Shown piece after piece: positions 16,218 through 24,849 of a stretch of DNA of 39,945 bases. Positions within the stretch are counted from its first letter, which is position 1. Each line of letters starts with the position of its first letter. The notes below the pieces were generated by a model. The model saw nothing but the letters and a program-made list of their open reading frames with translations, was not told the DNA's origin and searched no databases. Made by a program: the position numbers and the translations under genes. This DNA comes from Natronococcus amylolyticus DSM 10524 (GTDB lineage: Archaea > Halobacteriota > Halobacteria > Halobacteriales > Natrialbaceae): positions 1 to 39,945 of the forward strand of contig NZ_AOIB01000040.1 of NCBI RefSeq assembly GCF_000337675.1, read 5' to 3'.

Positions 16218-17885
16218 TCAGTAGCCGATCGGCGTTCCGTCCTTGCGCGGCTCGGTCGCGCCCGAAAGCGTCTCACCACGTCGCCGAACGGCCTGTGCGC
16301 CGCCAAACATTACGGGCGGGAGGACGCCGACGTCGTGGCCCTTGCGGGCGAGCTTCGCGGCGCCGGGCAGCCGTTCCTCGATCCCCAGACTGCCGTCCTC
16401 GCGGTAGCGCCAGCGCGGGCGATCGAGGGCCTCCTGGAGATCCATCCCGTAGTCGACGAGATTCGAGAGTACCTGGACGTGGCCCTGGGGCTGCATGTAG
16501 CCACCCATGACGCCGAAGGCGAGCCAGTCGTCCTCGTCGAGCTTCGCGACGGCGGGGACCAGCGTGTGGAAGGGACGCTTGCCCGGCTCGAGGCTGTTGG
16601 GGTGGTCGGGGTCGAGCGAGAACGACGCCCCGCGGTTCTGGAGCGCGATCCCGGTGTCGCCAGCGACCAGCCCGCTGCCGAAGCCGGCGAAGCGGGAGTT
16701 GATGTACGAGACGAGGTTCCCCTCTTCGTCGCCGACCGTGAGCAGGACGGTGTCGGCGTCCTCGGCCGCCTTCGTCGGGACCCCCACTTCGGGATTCTGG
16801 ATCGGCGCATCGCCGATCGCCGCGGCGCGCTCGCGGGCGTACTCCTTGGCGGCCAGCGGCGGGGCCTCCTCGAACTCGGGATCCGTAATGTAGTGGTGGC
16901 CGTCGACGAACGCGAGCTTCATCGCCTCCGCGAAGGCGTGGACGCGTTCGGGCGAGTCGTAGTCGTGCTCGCCCGCGCCGATCTCTTCGGCGATGTTCAG
17001 CGCCTCGAGGGCGACCAGTCCCTGGTTGTTCGGCGGGAGCTCGTACACCTCGGTTCCGTTGTAGGTTGTGCTGACGGGCTCGACGAACTCCGGCGAGAAC
17101 TCCGCGAGGTCCTCGTGGGTCATGAAACCGCCCGCGGACTGGATCTCCTCGACGATCTCGTCGGCGATCTCGCCCTCGTAGAAGGCGTCGGCGCCCTCCT
17201 CGGCGATCTGCTGCAGGGAGTCGCCCAGTCGCGGCAGCGTGACCGTCTGGCCGACGTCGGGGGCCTCGCCATCGAAGAGGTACGCCTCGCGGGCGTGCTC
17301 GTCGGTGAAGAGCTCCTCGGCGCCCCCCCAGTGGCCGGCGATGATCGGCGAGACGGGGTACCCCTCCGTCGCGTAGTGAATCGCGGGCTCGAGCGCCTCC
17401 GCGAGCGAGAGCGTTCCCAACTCCTCGACGGTGGCCTCCCACCCGCGGGCCGTCCCGGGAACGGTCACGGCGTGGGGACCCAGAAACGGCATCTCGAGGT
17501 CGTCACCGCCGGCGTCACCGTCGACGGCGTACCCACGGGATTCGGGGTAGTACTCCGAGATATCGTCGGCATCCTCGAGGGCACCTCGGACGTTCTCGAT
17601 CGTCGCCTCGGCGGGGGCGGGGCCACAGGAACGCATCGCGCCGACCTCGCCGTCGGCGGTGCGATACAGTGCGAAGACGTCCCCGCCCAGTCCCGTCGAG
17701 GTCGGCTCGACGACGTTGAGTGCGGCCGCGGTCGCGACCGCGGCGTCGAAGGCGTTGCCGCCCTCTCGGAGGATCGACAGGCCCGCCTCCGAGGCGAGGG
17801 GCTGGCTGGTCGCGACCATCCCGCGGCTGGCGTAGGCCGTCGAGCGTCTCGAGTCGAATCGGTCCGGATCGACGTCGGTATCCAT
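16218..17885 (-). CDS. ggt: Gamma-glutamyltransferase family protein
   Basis: This N-terminal nucleophile hydrolase breaks or transfers gamma-glutamyl bonds and matures by self-cleavage. The 555-residue product starts RFDSRRSTAYASRGMVATSQ and has GGNAFDAAVATAAALNVVEP and STGLGGDVFALY, hallmarks of the family. The catalytic Thr is T379 in DADTVLLTVGDEEGN. It stands ten residues before the conserved Gly of GN, as in the E. coli enzyme, and would become the N-terminus of the small subunit. PGKRPFHTLVP and GVMGGYMQPQGHVQ follow. No signal peptide is visible, so it is probably cytoplasmic. Haloarchaea use gamma-glutamylcysteine as thiol, a possible substrate. An ATG at 17909 would add eight residues. 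Confidence 0.93.
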   Translation of the reverse strand: MDTDVDPDRFDSRRSTAYASRGMVATSQPLASEAGLSILREGGNAFDAAVATAAALNVVEPTSTGLGGDVFALYRTADGEVGAMRSCGPAPAEATIENVRGALEDADDISEYYPESRGYAVDGDAGGDDLEMPFLGPHAVTVPGTARGWEATVEELGTLSLAEALEPAIHYATEGYPVSPIIAGHWGGAEELFTDEHAREAYLFDGEAPDVGQTVTLPRLGDSLQQIAEEGADAFYEGEIADEIVEEIQSAGGFMTHEDLAEFSPEFVEPVSTTYNGTEVYELPPNNQGLVALEALNIAEEIGAGEHDYDSPERVHAFAEAMKLAFVDGHHYITDPEFEEAPPLAAKEYARERAAAIGDAPIQNPEVGVPTKAAEDADTVLLTVGDEEGNLVSYINSRFAGFGSGLVAGDTGIALQNRGASFSLDPDHPNSLEPGKRPFHTLVPAVAKLDEDDWLAFGVMGGYMQPQGHVQVLSNLVDYGMDLQEALDRPRWRYREDGSLGIEERLPGAAKLARKGHDVGVLPPVMFGGAQAVRRRGETLSGATEPRKDGTPIGY

Positions 17886-17955
17886 CGATCGTATGGGTGT
17901 GGTCCCCATGCAAAACGCTGGTGGTCCCGGATGCGTCGCCCGCGGGTTGCCAGCA

Positions 17956-19014
17956 CTACTCGAGCGCGAGCGGTTCGTGAACGGCTCGGTAGCCGTCGTC
18001 CGATTCCAGGGTGTCGATCCCGCTGACTTCCCGAAAGCGGATTTCGCGTTCCATCTTCGTCATCACGGGCGTCTCGTAGTGGACGGCGTCGTAGGACGGC
18101 TCCTCGCCCTCGGCTCGACGCCCCTCGACGAACTCGCGGTGGCGCTCGAGGCGTCGTCGCCCGATCGTCCGTGAGAGCGCTGACGCGCTTTCGACCCGGT
18201 CTGCGAAGACCTCGCGGAAGGCCTCCTCGAGCTCGTAGCCGATCGAGTTGCGGCCGGCACACAGCGCCGCCAGCGAGGTCGTCCCGGTACCCCAGAACGG
18301 ATCGAGGACGGTGTCGCCGTACGCCGAATACATACAGATCAGTCGGTAGGGAATCTCGAGGGGGTACGCCGCCGACCGCGCCCGGAGCTCCTCGTGGTCG
18401 TCCTCGAGAGCCTGGAGCTCGCCGCGGACGTCGGTCCAGACGTCGGTGAACCAGCGGTTTCGCTCCTCCCAGAAGTACGCGGCCTCGTACCGGCGGTCGG
18501 CGCCGGGTTCGAACGAACGGCTGTCGTCGCCGTTGCGAAAGATCAGCACGTACTCGTGTTCGAGCGTGACGTAGGCGTTGGGCGGGATCATCCCGCTGCC
18601 CATGAACTTGGCCGCACTGTTTGCCGGCTTGCGCCAGAGTACGTCCGGCAGCGGATCGAACCCGCGGGATTCGAACGCCTCGAGCACGCGGGCGTGGTTG
18701 GGGTACACCCGAAAGCTGCCGTCGACCGTTCGGGTCGCGTCCCCGACGTTGATACAGGCGATGCCGCCGTCGACGAGGACGCGTTCGAGCTCGTCCCAGA
18801 CGGGCTCGAGCTGGGCGTGCATCGCGTCGAAGGCGGCTCGGCCGTCGCCGTCCTGGAGGGCGTCGCCGATCGACGGGTCGAGTTCGGCGAACAGCTCGTC
18901 CCACATCTCGATCATCGGGTACGGCGGGGACGTGACGACGAGTTCGACGGAGTCGTCGTCTACCTGCGAGAGCTCGCGAGCGTCGCCGACGACGACGCGG
19001 TGAGTCGTCTCCAT
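17956..19014 (-). CDS. Orphan beta-class N4-cytosine DNA methyltransferase (CTAG-type candidate)
   Basis: The 352-residue product has the amino-methyltransferase motif TSPPYP at residues 28-33 and the SAM-binding motif DPFWGTGTT at 238-246. That order (IV before I) defines the beta class. SPPY is the form usual for N4-cytosine methylation. The sequence after it (MIEMWDELFAELDPSIGDAL) resembles haloarchaeal orphan methyltransferases of the Zim group (HVO_0794), reported to modify CTAG, and M.MthZI. No restriction endonuclease gene adjoins it, so a housekeeping or regulatory mark is likely. The target call is from memory of the family, not proven by sequence. The ATG at 19014 gives METTHRVVVGDARE. 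Confidence 0.88.
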   Translation of the reverse strand: METTHRVVVGDARELSQVDDDSVELVVTSPPYPMIEMWDELFAELDPSIGDALQDGDGRAAFDAMHAQLEPVWDELERVLVDGGIACINVGDATRTVDGSFRVYPNHARVLEAFESRGFDPLPDVLWRKPANSAAKFMGSGMIPPNAYVTLEHEYVLIFRNGDDSRSFEPGADRRYEAAYFWEERNRWFTDVWTDVRGELQALEDDHEELRARSAAYPLEIPYRLICMYSAYGDTVLDPFWGTGTTSLAALCAGRNSIGYELEEAFREVFADRVESASALSRTIGRRRLERHREFVEGRRAEGEEPSYDAVHYETPVMTKMEREIRFREVSGIDTLESDDGYRAVHEPLALE

Positions 19015-19105
19015 CGACTGGAGTGTGTCGGCGTCGCCCCCTTAGCTCCTTCGTCGGACGGCGTCGCTATCGGGAGCGAAAACGGTGAAGAAAGCGGTGT
19101 GGGAT

Positions 19106-19693
19106 CTACTCCTCGGAGTCGTCGGTCTCGGCCTCGAGCTCCTCGTCCTCGTCGACACCCTCGAACTCGTCCTCCTCATCGGCGTCGATCTCGGTCGCCG
19201 GCTCGAACTCCTCGATCGGCTCCCACTCCTCGTCGGCGTCGCCGCCGAAGCGCCGGCGCAGAACGGCGAGACCGACGAGCAGGCCGACGGCCAGCAGCAG
19301 TCGACCGAGTATACCCGACGAGCCGCCGTCCTCGACGTCGGCTTCGGTTTCGGTCTCGGCCTCGGCTGCTTCGGCCTCGGCTTCCTCGGACTCGCTCTCG
19401 GCGTCCTCGTCCTCGTCGCCGCCCGTCACGTCGTCGATGATCTCGGGCTCCTCGACGTCCTCGAGGGAGACGTCCTCGAGGTCGGTCGACTCTCGGCCCG
19501 CGAGGTAGCCGAGCGCGGCGCCGACGCCGACCAGCGCACCCGCGATCGGCAGGTTGCGCGAGCCGCCGGTGTCGCCCTCGGACTCCTCGACGGCCTCGAG
19601 GATCGAGTCTCGCATCGAGGAGTCGAGTCCCTGCTCGACCAGTTCCTTGACGACGAGTTCCGACATCGTCCTATCAGATTCGGTCTCTTCCAT
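19106..19693 (-). CDS. Two-helix acidic membrane protein
   Basis: The 195-residue product starts METESD-like (MEETESDRTMSELVV). It has an N-terminal helical part, then a hydrophobic segment at about 49-65 (LPIAGALVGVGAALGYLAG), a long Glu/Asp/Ala-rich linker, a second hydrophobic segment (ILGRLLLAVGLLVGLAVL) followed by basic RRR, and a very acidic tail. Both ends probably lie on the same side of the membrane. Homologues are common in haloarchaea; the function is unknown. The open frame extends far upstream, but the ATG at 19693 follows an AT-rich promoter region and gives a sensible start. Confidence 0.7.
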   Translation of the reverse strand: MEETESDRTMSELVVKELVEQGLDSSMRDSILEAVEESEGDTGGSRNLPIAGALVGVGAALGYLAGRESTDLEDVSLEDVEEPEIIDDVTGGDEDEDAESESEEAEAEAAEAETETEADVEDGGSSGILGRLLLAVGLLVGLAVLRRRFGGDADEEWEPIEEFEPATEIDADEEDEFEGVDEDEELEAETDDSEE

Positions 19694-19900
19694 ACACCGG
19701 GTAACTACATCACGATACATAGGTTTATCCAACGAATCGACGTATCGTGCAGGAGAGTAACGGACCACAAGGAGTAGAATTCGCCGGCTATTCGAGAAGA
19801 GTGTCGAACACGTTCGGCCCAGTAAACGGGGACAGTAACAGTCCACCGAAACCGAAAATAACGATCGCATAACGAAACGGATGCCGTCGAACGGTGGTGT

Positions 19901-20545
19901 ATGAGCGTGCTCCGACAGCCGGACGTCCTCGGACGAACGAGACGTCAGCACGTCCTCGGTGCGACCGCCGCCCTCTCGGCCGGGGCAGTCGAGGCCGTCT
20001 CGGTCGGCGTCTGGTTCGTCCTCGCGGTCGGTTCGCGGACGGCGACGACGGCGCTAATCGGAGTCGTTGTGCTGGTCGGCGGAGCGCTCCTGCGGGCACG
20101 GGTCGTCGCCGCCGTCGTCGGCAGCCGGCGGCTCCGCCGCGGACCGCGGTGGCTCGGACTCTCGCTCGTGGCGACCGCCGGCTGGATCTGCTGGTTGTTG
20201 CTCGCCGAAACCGTCGGTTCGCCGGTAGGGCCGATCGTCGCGACGGCGCTTCTGGGCGCGGTCCTCTCCGCGCAGTTTGCCCTCGAGCAGGCGGCGTGTC
20301 GATCCCGTTCGGCCGACCCCGACCGACTGGCCGCGGTCGTTCCGGGCCTCCTGCTCGCGATCGGTGCGGGACTCCTGCTCTGGTCTGCCCAGGTTCCTGA
20401 CTGGGCGATCGACTCGCCGCCGCTTCCGCTCGGCGTCGCGACGGTCGTCGTTCGAATCGAGCCCCTCCAGCTCGGCCTGCTCGGGTTCGGCGTTCTCGCA
20501 ATCTGTGCCCACCAGCGACGGTTTCAGCGACTTCTCGAGGCGTGA
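19901..20545 (+). CDS. Multi-pass membrane protein of unknown function
   Basis: The 214-residue product has about six hydrophobic segments, including VGVWFVLAVGSRTATTALIG, LGLSLVATAGWICWLLLAET, VGPIVATALLGAVLSAQFAL and LAAVVPGLLLAIGAGLLLWS. Short loops carry Arg (RARVVAAVVGSRRLRRGPRW), consistent with a positive-inside rule. No transporter or enzyme motif is visible. It is divergent from the acidic membrane protein gene and lies 88 bases before a universal-stress-like gene in the same direction; a shared transcript is possible. Confidence 0.7.
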   Translation: MSVLRQPDVLGRTRRQHVLGATAALSAGAVEAVSVGVWFVLAVGSRTATTALIGVVVLVGGALLRARVVAAVVGSRRLRRGPRWLGLSLVATAGWICWLLLAETVGSPVGPIVATALLGAVLSAQFALEQAACRSRSADPDRLAAVVPGLLLAIGAGLLLWSAQVPDWAIDSPPLPLGVATVVVRIEPLQLGLLGFGVLAICAHQRRFQRLLEA

Positions 20546-20633
20546 GTGGGGTACGCTTATTCTGCGCGAGGACCCACCGTCGAGTGAAGCGGGTTCGAAG
20601 ACGGTCGATCGCGCCCCTTCCGGAACGAAACCG

Positions 20634-21662
20634 ATGATAGAGACAACACCGTCCGTCGTCGTCGCCGTTGGGACCGGCGTCGTCCTCGCCACAGTCATCG
20701 GCTACTGGGTGCTGTCCCGGCGGCACGGCCGCGGCCGCAGTCGCGAGTCGACGGCCGAATCGTCGTCCGACGGCGACGCCGACGGCAGCTCGAGTGGCCT
20801 TCCGTTTCCCGAACGAGCCGAGACGAGCGAGGACAGGACAATCGACCCGAGGATACTGCTTCCGGTAGACGGCGACGACGACCACGTGCTTCGACTTGTG
20901 ACCGTCGCGTGCGCGCTCAGACACCGATACGGGAACGAGCCGCTTACCCTCCTGTCGACCGGTAGTGAGGGAGGCAGCGACGAGGGCGAACGCGACCGAC
21001 CGTCGATTACCGATCGGATCGCCGAGCGCGGGATCGCGGCGCACACTGCAATCAGAACCGAATCGGTCGAGACCGGCGACCTCACCGCGGAGATCGTGCG
21101 AGCCCCACCGGAGCTAAACACCGATCTGCTGGTGACCAAGTGGGACCTCGGGGCTAACGAAGCGACGGGCGGTGAGACGGCCAACGAGGTCGTTGCCAAA
21201 ACACCGATGCCGATCTACCTGTTCCGACTCGCTCGCCAGCCGTCGGAGCTCACCCGACTCCGGCTGGTGATCCCCCAACACGTCGACCACCACGGGGGGT
21301 TCTACGAGGCCGTCTACAACCTCAAGCAGCTGTCGGCGCGGCTCGAGCTTCCGGTCACGGTGTACGTCTTCGAACGGAACGTCGATCACTACCGGACGCT
21401 CTTCGATCTCGTCGAGATCGACGTCCGCGCCGAGTTCCGGTCGGTCGGTTCGTGGGACGAGCTGGAATCGACCCTCGAAACGCGCGCCGATTCTGCGGAC
21501 CTGCTCGTGACGCTCGCGGTTCGGGAAGACGAGATCGGCTGGGATCCGGAGCTTCGGGCGGTCGCCAATCGGTTCGAAAGGGTCCCGCCGCGATCGGTCG
21601 GACTGTGTTTCCTCCGGGCGGACGAGCCGGAGTACGAGGATCGGTTCCTGCGAACGAGCTGA
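20634..21662 (+). CDS. Membrane-anchored protein with universal-stress-like domains
   Basis: The 342-residue product starts with one membrane segment (about 6-26, VVVAVGTGVVLATVIGYWVL) followed by basic RRHGRGRSR and a Ser/Asp-rich linker. The remainder reads as two alpha/beta units of the universal-stress/HUP type. The first begins near RILLPVDGDDDHVLRLVTVA, with DLLVTKWDLG as a strand. The second begins near LRLVIPQHVDHHGGFYEAVY, with LPVTVYVFERN. Similar modules form the cytoplasmic tails of haloarchaeal cation antiporters, but here no transporter part is fused. The ATPase-type GxxGx9GS loop is not clear. The start at 20634 is taken because it opens directly before the anchor. Confidence 0.7.
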   Translation: MIETTPSVVVAVGTGVVLATVIGYWVLSRRHGRGRSRESTAESSSDGDADGSSSGLPFPERAETSEDRTIDPRILLPVDGDDDHVLRLVTVACALRHRYGNEPLTLLSTGSEGGSDEGERDRPSITDRIAERGIAAHTAIRTESVETGDLTAEIVRAPPELNTDLLVTKWDLGANEATGGETANEVVAKTPMPIYLFRLARQPSELTRLRLVIPQHVDHHGGFYEAVYNLKQLSARLELPVTVYVFERNVDHYRTLFDLVEIDVRAEFRSVGSWDELESTLETRADSADLLVTLAVREDEIGWDPELRAVANRFERVPPRSVGLCFLRADEPEYEDRFLRTS

Positions 21663-21732
21663 CAACGACGAAGTGGGTGTCGCCCCGACATGGGATCGAA
21701 CGGTAGAAAAGTCGGGGTCGACTCGAGCGCGT

Positions 21733-22641
21733 ATGGAGGTTCTCGGTCGGCTGCTGGCAATGCTCGCGGTGTTGCTGGTCGGGACCGGGCTTCGGTCCTC
21801 GGGCGCGTTGAACGCCGCCAGAACCGCACGACTCAACACGACGGCCTACTACGTCGCTCTCCCGGCGCTGGTGTTCGTCGCGACCTACGACCAGTCGATC
21901 GGCGACCTGCTCTCGGTGGAGCTGTTCGTGGGATCGCTCGTCGTGCTCTTCGCGACGGGAGCCATCGCCTGGGTCACCTACCGGAACCGACTCTCGACCG
22001 ACCGACAGAGCGTCGCGATCATTCAGTCGTACCACTCGAACCTCGGCTACCTCGGGGTCCCGCTCGTCGCCGCGACGTTCGACGCGCAGGTCACCGCTAT
22101 CGCGAGCGTGATTTTGGGATTCGTCACCCTCGTCCAGCTTCCGCTGACGATCGTCGTGCTCAGCGCGTTCGGGGCAGCCGAGGCTGCGATCGGCCGGGAG
22201 CTCCGAAACCTCGCGACGAACCCCGTGTTGCTCGCGCTGGTCGCCGGCCTCGCGGTGGGTTCGGTCGGCGTGACGTTTCCCGGAGGTGTCGTCGTCGGCC
22301 TCGACGCACTCGGATCGCTCGCGCTCCCGCTGGCGCTACTGTGCGTCGGCGCCGCCCTGCAGATCGACGCCGACGCCGTCGACCTCGAGGCCGTCGGCTC
22401 GGTCGTCGCGCTGAAGCTGTGCTGTATGCCGCTGCTCGCGTGGGCGGTGTTCTCGCTGCTCGCCGTCGACGGCGCCACCTTCACCGCGGGCGTCGTGATG
22501 CTCGGGATGCCGACCGCCGTGTCGACGTACGTCTACGCGAACGAACTCGGCGGCGACGCCGAGTTCGCCTCGCTGAACGTCTTCGCGACAACGGTCGCCT
22601 CCGTGGCCAGCCTGTTCGTGCTCATCACGCTGGTTGGCTAG
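21733..22641 (+). CDS. AEC family transporter
   Basis: The 302-residue product has about ten hydrophobic segments in two similar halves and fits the auxin-efflux-carrier family, secondary exporters of organic acids or small organics. Typical signs are LNTTAYYVALPALVFVATYD in the first half, SYHSNLGYLGVPLVAATF after it, and ALPLALLCVGAALQID and VVMLGMPTAVSTYVYANELG in the second half. The substrate cannot be read from sequence. The ATG at 21733 puts the first helix at the N-terminus; the frame is open 60 bases further upstream but reads as non-membrane sequence. Confidence 0.88.
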   Translation: MEVLGRLLAMLAVLLVGTGLRSSGALNAARTARLNTTAYYVALPALVFVATYDQSIGDLLSVELFVGSLVVLFATGAIAWVTYRNRLSTDRQSVAIIQSYHSNLGYLGVPLVAATFDAQVTAIASVILGFVTLVQLPLTIVVLSAFGAAEAAIGRELRNLATNPVLLALVAGLAVGSVGVTFPGGVVVGLDALGSLALPLALLCVGAALQIDADAVDLEAVGSVVALKLCCMPLLAWAVFSLLAVDGATFTAGVVMLGMPTAVSTYVYANELGGDAEFASLNVFATTVASVASLFVLITLVG

Positions 22642-22704
22642 TGTGGGCGCTCGAGTCCGCTTGCTTCCGCTCGAGGTGGGACGGGGCCTCACGCCGGCTC
22701 TCGC

Positions 22705-23520
22705 TCAGAGAGGGTCCGGCACCTCTCCTTCCTCGGCCAGGGTCGGGCTCGAGAGGACGACGTTGACCACCGCCCCGAGGAGGATCAGGATCCCGGCGAA
22801 GTAGAGCCAGGTGACGAAGAGGATGACCGCGCCGACCGCGCCGTAAGCCGCGTACTGGGCGGCGTTGGCGGCGTAGATCTGGAACCCGACCTGCAGGATC
22901 GTCCAGCCGATGGCGGCGACGACGGTTCCGGGCAGGATCTCCCGAACTGTAACCGAGATCGGCGGCAGAACGTAGTAGATCGGCAGGAAGACCAGAAACA
23001 GGCCCGCAAGCAGCGTGATCCAGCTCGCGAGACCCGCCAGTGGGATCACGTCGGCGGCGATCCCCAGCATCGCCCCGATAACGAGCATCAGTACGATCGC
23101 CCCGGTCCCGGCCAGGATCACGGTAAACCCGTCTCGCACCTCGTCGAGGAACGTGCTCTCCTCGACCTCGTCGTAAACCATGTCGAACGCTCGGCTGAGC
23201 CCGCGAAACACCTTGAGCGCACCCCAGGAGGCGATCGCGAGCGCGACGATCGTCGCCTGGCTGCGCCCCGACTCCGTCGCCAGCGCCTCCGCGACCAGGT
23301 CCTCGCCGGCTGGCGGGAGGAAGTCCCCTGTAACCAGCACCAGCCGCTCGGCGGCGTCCTCGCCGCCGAACAACGAGCCGACGACCAGGGCGAGCAGAAC
23401 CATCGGGATCAACGAGACGAACGCGTAGTAGGCGAAGCCGGCCGCGAGAAACGTGATCTCTCGGTCCTGTGCGGTGCGGTAGATCGAGAGCAAGATCCTC
23501 GAGAGCCGCGTCGTATTCAT
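22705..23520 (-). CDS. YihY/UPF0761 (BrkB-like) membrane protein
   Basis: The 271-residue product belongs to the YihY family, once called ribonuclease BN and now seen as an inner-membrane protein of unclear role. The N-terminus ITFLAAGFAYYAFVSLIPMV is the family signature. It is followed by ATIVALAIASWGALKVFRGL, then a pair of helices (VILAGTGAIVLMLVIGAMLG), and near the end YAAYGAVGAVILFVTWLYFA. About six membrane segments are predicted by eye. It converges with the AEC transporter gene (63 bases apart). Confidence 0.9.
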   Translation of the reverse strand: MNTTRLSRILLSIYRTAQDREITFLAAGFAYYAFVSLIPMVLLALVVGSLFGGEDAAERLVLVTGDFLPPAGEDLVAEALATESGRSQATIVALAIASWGALKVFRGLSRAFDMVYDEVEESTFLDEVRDGFTVILAGTGAIVLMLVIGAMLGIAADVIPLAGLASWITLLAGLFLVFLPIYYVLPPISVTVREILPGTVVAAIGWTILQVGFQIYAANAAQYAAYGAVGAVILFVTWLYFAGILILLGAVVNVVLSSPTLAEEGEVPDPL

Positions 23521-23612
23521 GTATCCGTCTTTTGAACGGGAGCGCCAAGAGTGTAGGACCTGCTGTGGGCATCAAAACGGGCGGGAGTCCACGACAGAGG
23601 GCGTGGAAGTGG

Positions 23613-24380
23613 TTACCACTCGTGACAGAAGTTGTGCGTCGCGAACACCTGGCCGTCGTCGGCGACGTAGACGCCGACGCCGCCGCGGTCCCAGCCGTAG
23701 GGGACGTTCTCCTCGAGGATCGCCTCGCGGTGGTCAGTGGAGTTCATCCACTGGTTGACCAGGCCCTCGGCGAGTCCCTCCGCGGTCTGGTGTTCGACGG
23801 TGCCGTCGTCGCCCGACTGTTCGACCGGTCTGTCGACCCAGGTCATCGCGATGTTCTCGCCGTACCCCTGGCAGTAGTCCTCGACGTCGCTGAACCGGTC
23901 GTAGGGCTGGTCGCCGTCGGGGTTCGTATGCGAGAAGTACTCCCGCTCGGCCATATCCCCGCTGTGGGCTCGCGAGACTGAGGCGACGGTGCCGTCCCAC
24001 TCGATCGACTCGAGGTCGTGTTCGGCCCGCCGGTCGTTGACCTCGGCGTGGACGAAGTCCTCGACGTCGTCGGAGACGACGGTCTCGACGTCGGTCTCGT
24101 AGCTCGATTCGTTCGGGTCGTTCGGGTCCGTCGTTTCGGGATCACGTTCGTCCGTCGGCGGCGGCTCCGAACTCGGCGAGGGCTGCGTTCCAACCTCGAT
24201 CTCGTCGACGTCGTCGAACTGTTCGAGGTCGTCGACGAGCGCCGGCCCGTACGCGGCGCCGGCCAGCACGATCGCACCGAGCAGCGCCGCGACGACGGCG
24301 AACCTGACCAGTCCGCGCAGCAGCCCTCGGTCGGTCTCTCCTTGCTCCGCGGTCGGACTCGCGGAGCGGCGGTTTCCCAT
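23613..24380 (-). CDS. Membrane-anchored CAP (SCP/PR1) domain protein
   Basis: The 255-residue product has an N-terminal anchor at about 24-47 (LVRFAVVAALLGAIVLAGAA), a long Pro/Asp/Glu-rich linker, and a CAP domain from about residue 105 to the end. The CAP signs are in order: VHAEVNDRRAEHDLESIEWD, SRAHSGDMAEREYFSHTNPD, GYGENIAMTW, GLVNQWMNSTDHREAIL, and VGVYVADDGQVFATHNFCHE. The metal-site His and Glu of the family appear conserved. It would face the outside of the cell; CAP proteins have varied and often unknown functions there. Confidence 0.9.
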   Translation of the reverse strand: MGNRRSASPTAEQGETDRGLLRGLVRFAVVAALLGAIVLAGAAYGPALVDDLEQFDDVDEIEVGTQPSPSSEPPPTDERDPETTDPNDPNESSYETDVETVVSDDVEDFVHAEVNDRRAEHDLESIEWDGTVASVSRAHSGDMAEREYFSHTNPDGDQPYDRFSDVEDYCQGYGENIAMTWVDRPVEQSGDDGTVEHQTAEGLAEGLVNQWMNSTDHREAILEENVPYGWDRGGVGVYVADDGQVFATHNFCHEW

Positions 24381-24443
24381 CGTTCCACTTCAAGTGGTAG
24401 GGAACCAAGAGCTTCGCGGTTGCACATACCCTGTAGGTGGTAC

Positions 24444-24746
24444 CTACTCCGAGCCGAACAGCGTCTCGTGGAAGGCGATCACGAGCCCCGGCACGACCGC
24501 CATGAAGAGGTGTTCCTCGAGCGGGATGCCGGCGACGTCGATCCCGGTCCGAAGCTTGATGTCGAAGACGCCGACGGCGAGGGTGTAGCGATCCCAGACG
24601 TAGGCGATCGGGTACAGCGCGAGGATCGTCGCGCCCGCCCGCCGGAGTGCGTTCGCGCGACGGAGCAGGAGGAACGCAATCGCGCCCCAGAACAGCTCGG
24701 TCGCGAGATACGTGTATCGGCCGAAGACGCTGATATCGGGTGCCAT
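24444..24746 (-). CDS. Single-copy lycopene cyclase domain membrane protein
   Basis: The 100-residue product is one lycopene-cyclase-type domain with about three membrane segments (TELFWGAIAFLLLRRANALR, ATILALYPIAYVWDRYTL, MAVVPGLVIAFHETLFG). The motif GIPLEEHLFM corresponds to the conserved P-x-E-E of CrtYe/CrtYf-type cyclases. Haloarchaeal CrtY normally holds two such domains in about 240 residues, so this one is half-size. It might pair with itself or with another half, or have a different carotenoid role. No other carotenoid gene is in the window. Confidence 0.85.
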   Translation of the reverse strand: MAPDISVFGRYTYLATELFWGAIAFLLLRRANALRRAGATILALYPIAYVWDRYTLAVGVFDIKLRTGIDVAGIPLEEHLFMAVVPGLVIAFHETLFGSE

Positions 24747-24814
24747 GGGCCGAGTACGGAGGGTGGGTCAAAGAATGGTGGCCATGATCCCAGCCGGCAG
24801 CACCGTGCAGTACG

Positions 24815-24821
24815 TTAAATA
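24815..24821 (+). promoter_or_regulatory. TATA element for the CBS protein gene
   Basis: TTAAATA lies 29-35 bases before the ATG at 24850, in a typical haloarchaeal core promoter position. Confidence 0.6.
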
Positions 24822-24849
24822 CGCCGGCGTGAGTAGGACGACCTGAACG

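Noticed and set aside
15909-18026. 705-codon plus-strand open frame
   Set aside because: It lies opposite the gamma-glutamyltransferase gene and the start of the Bat-type gene, both with clear motifs; a codon-bias artefact.
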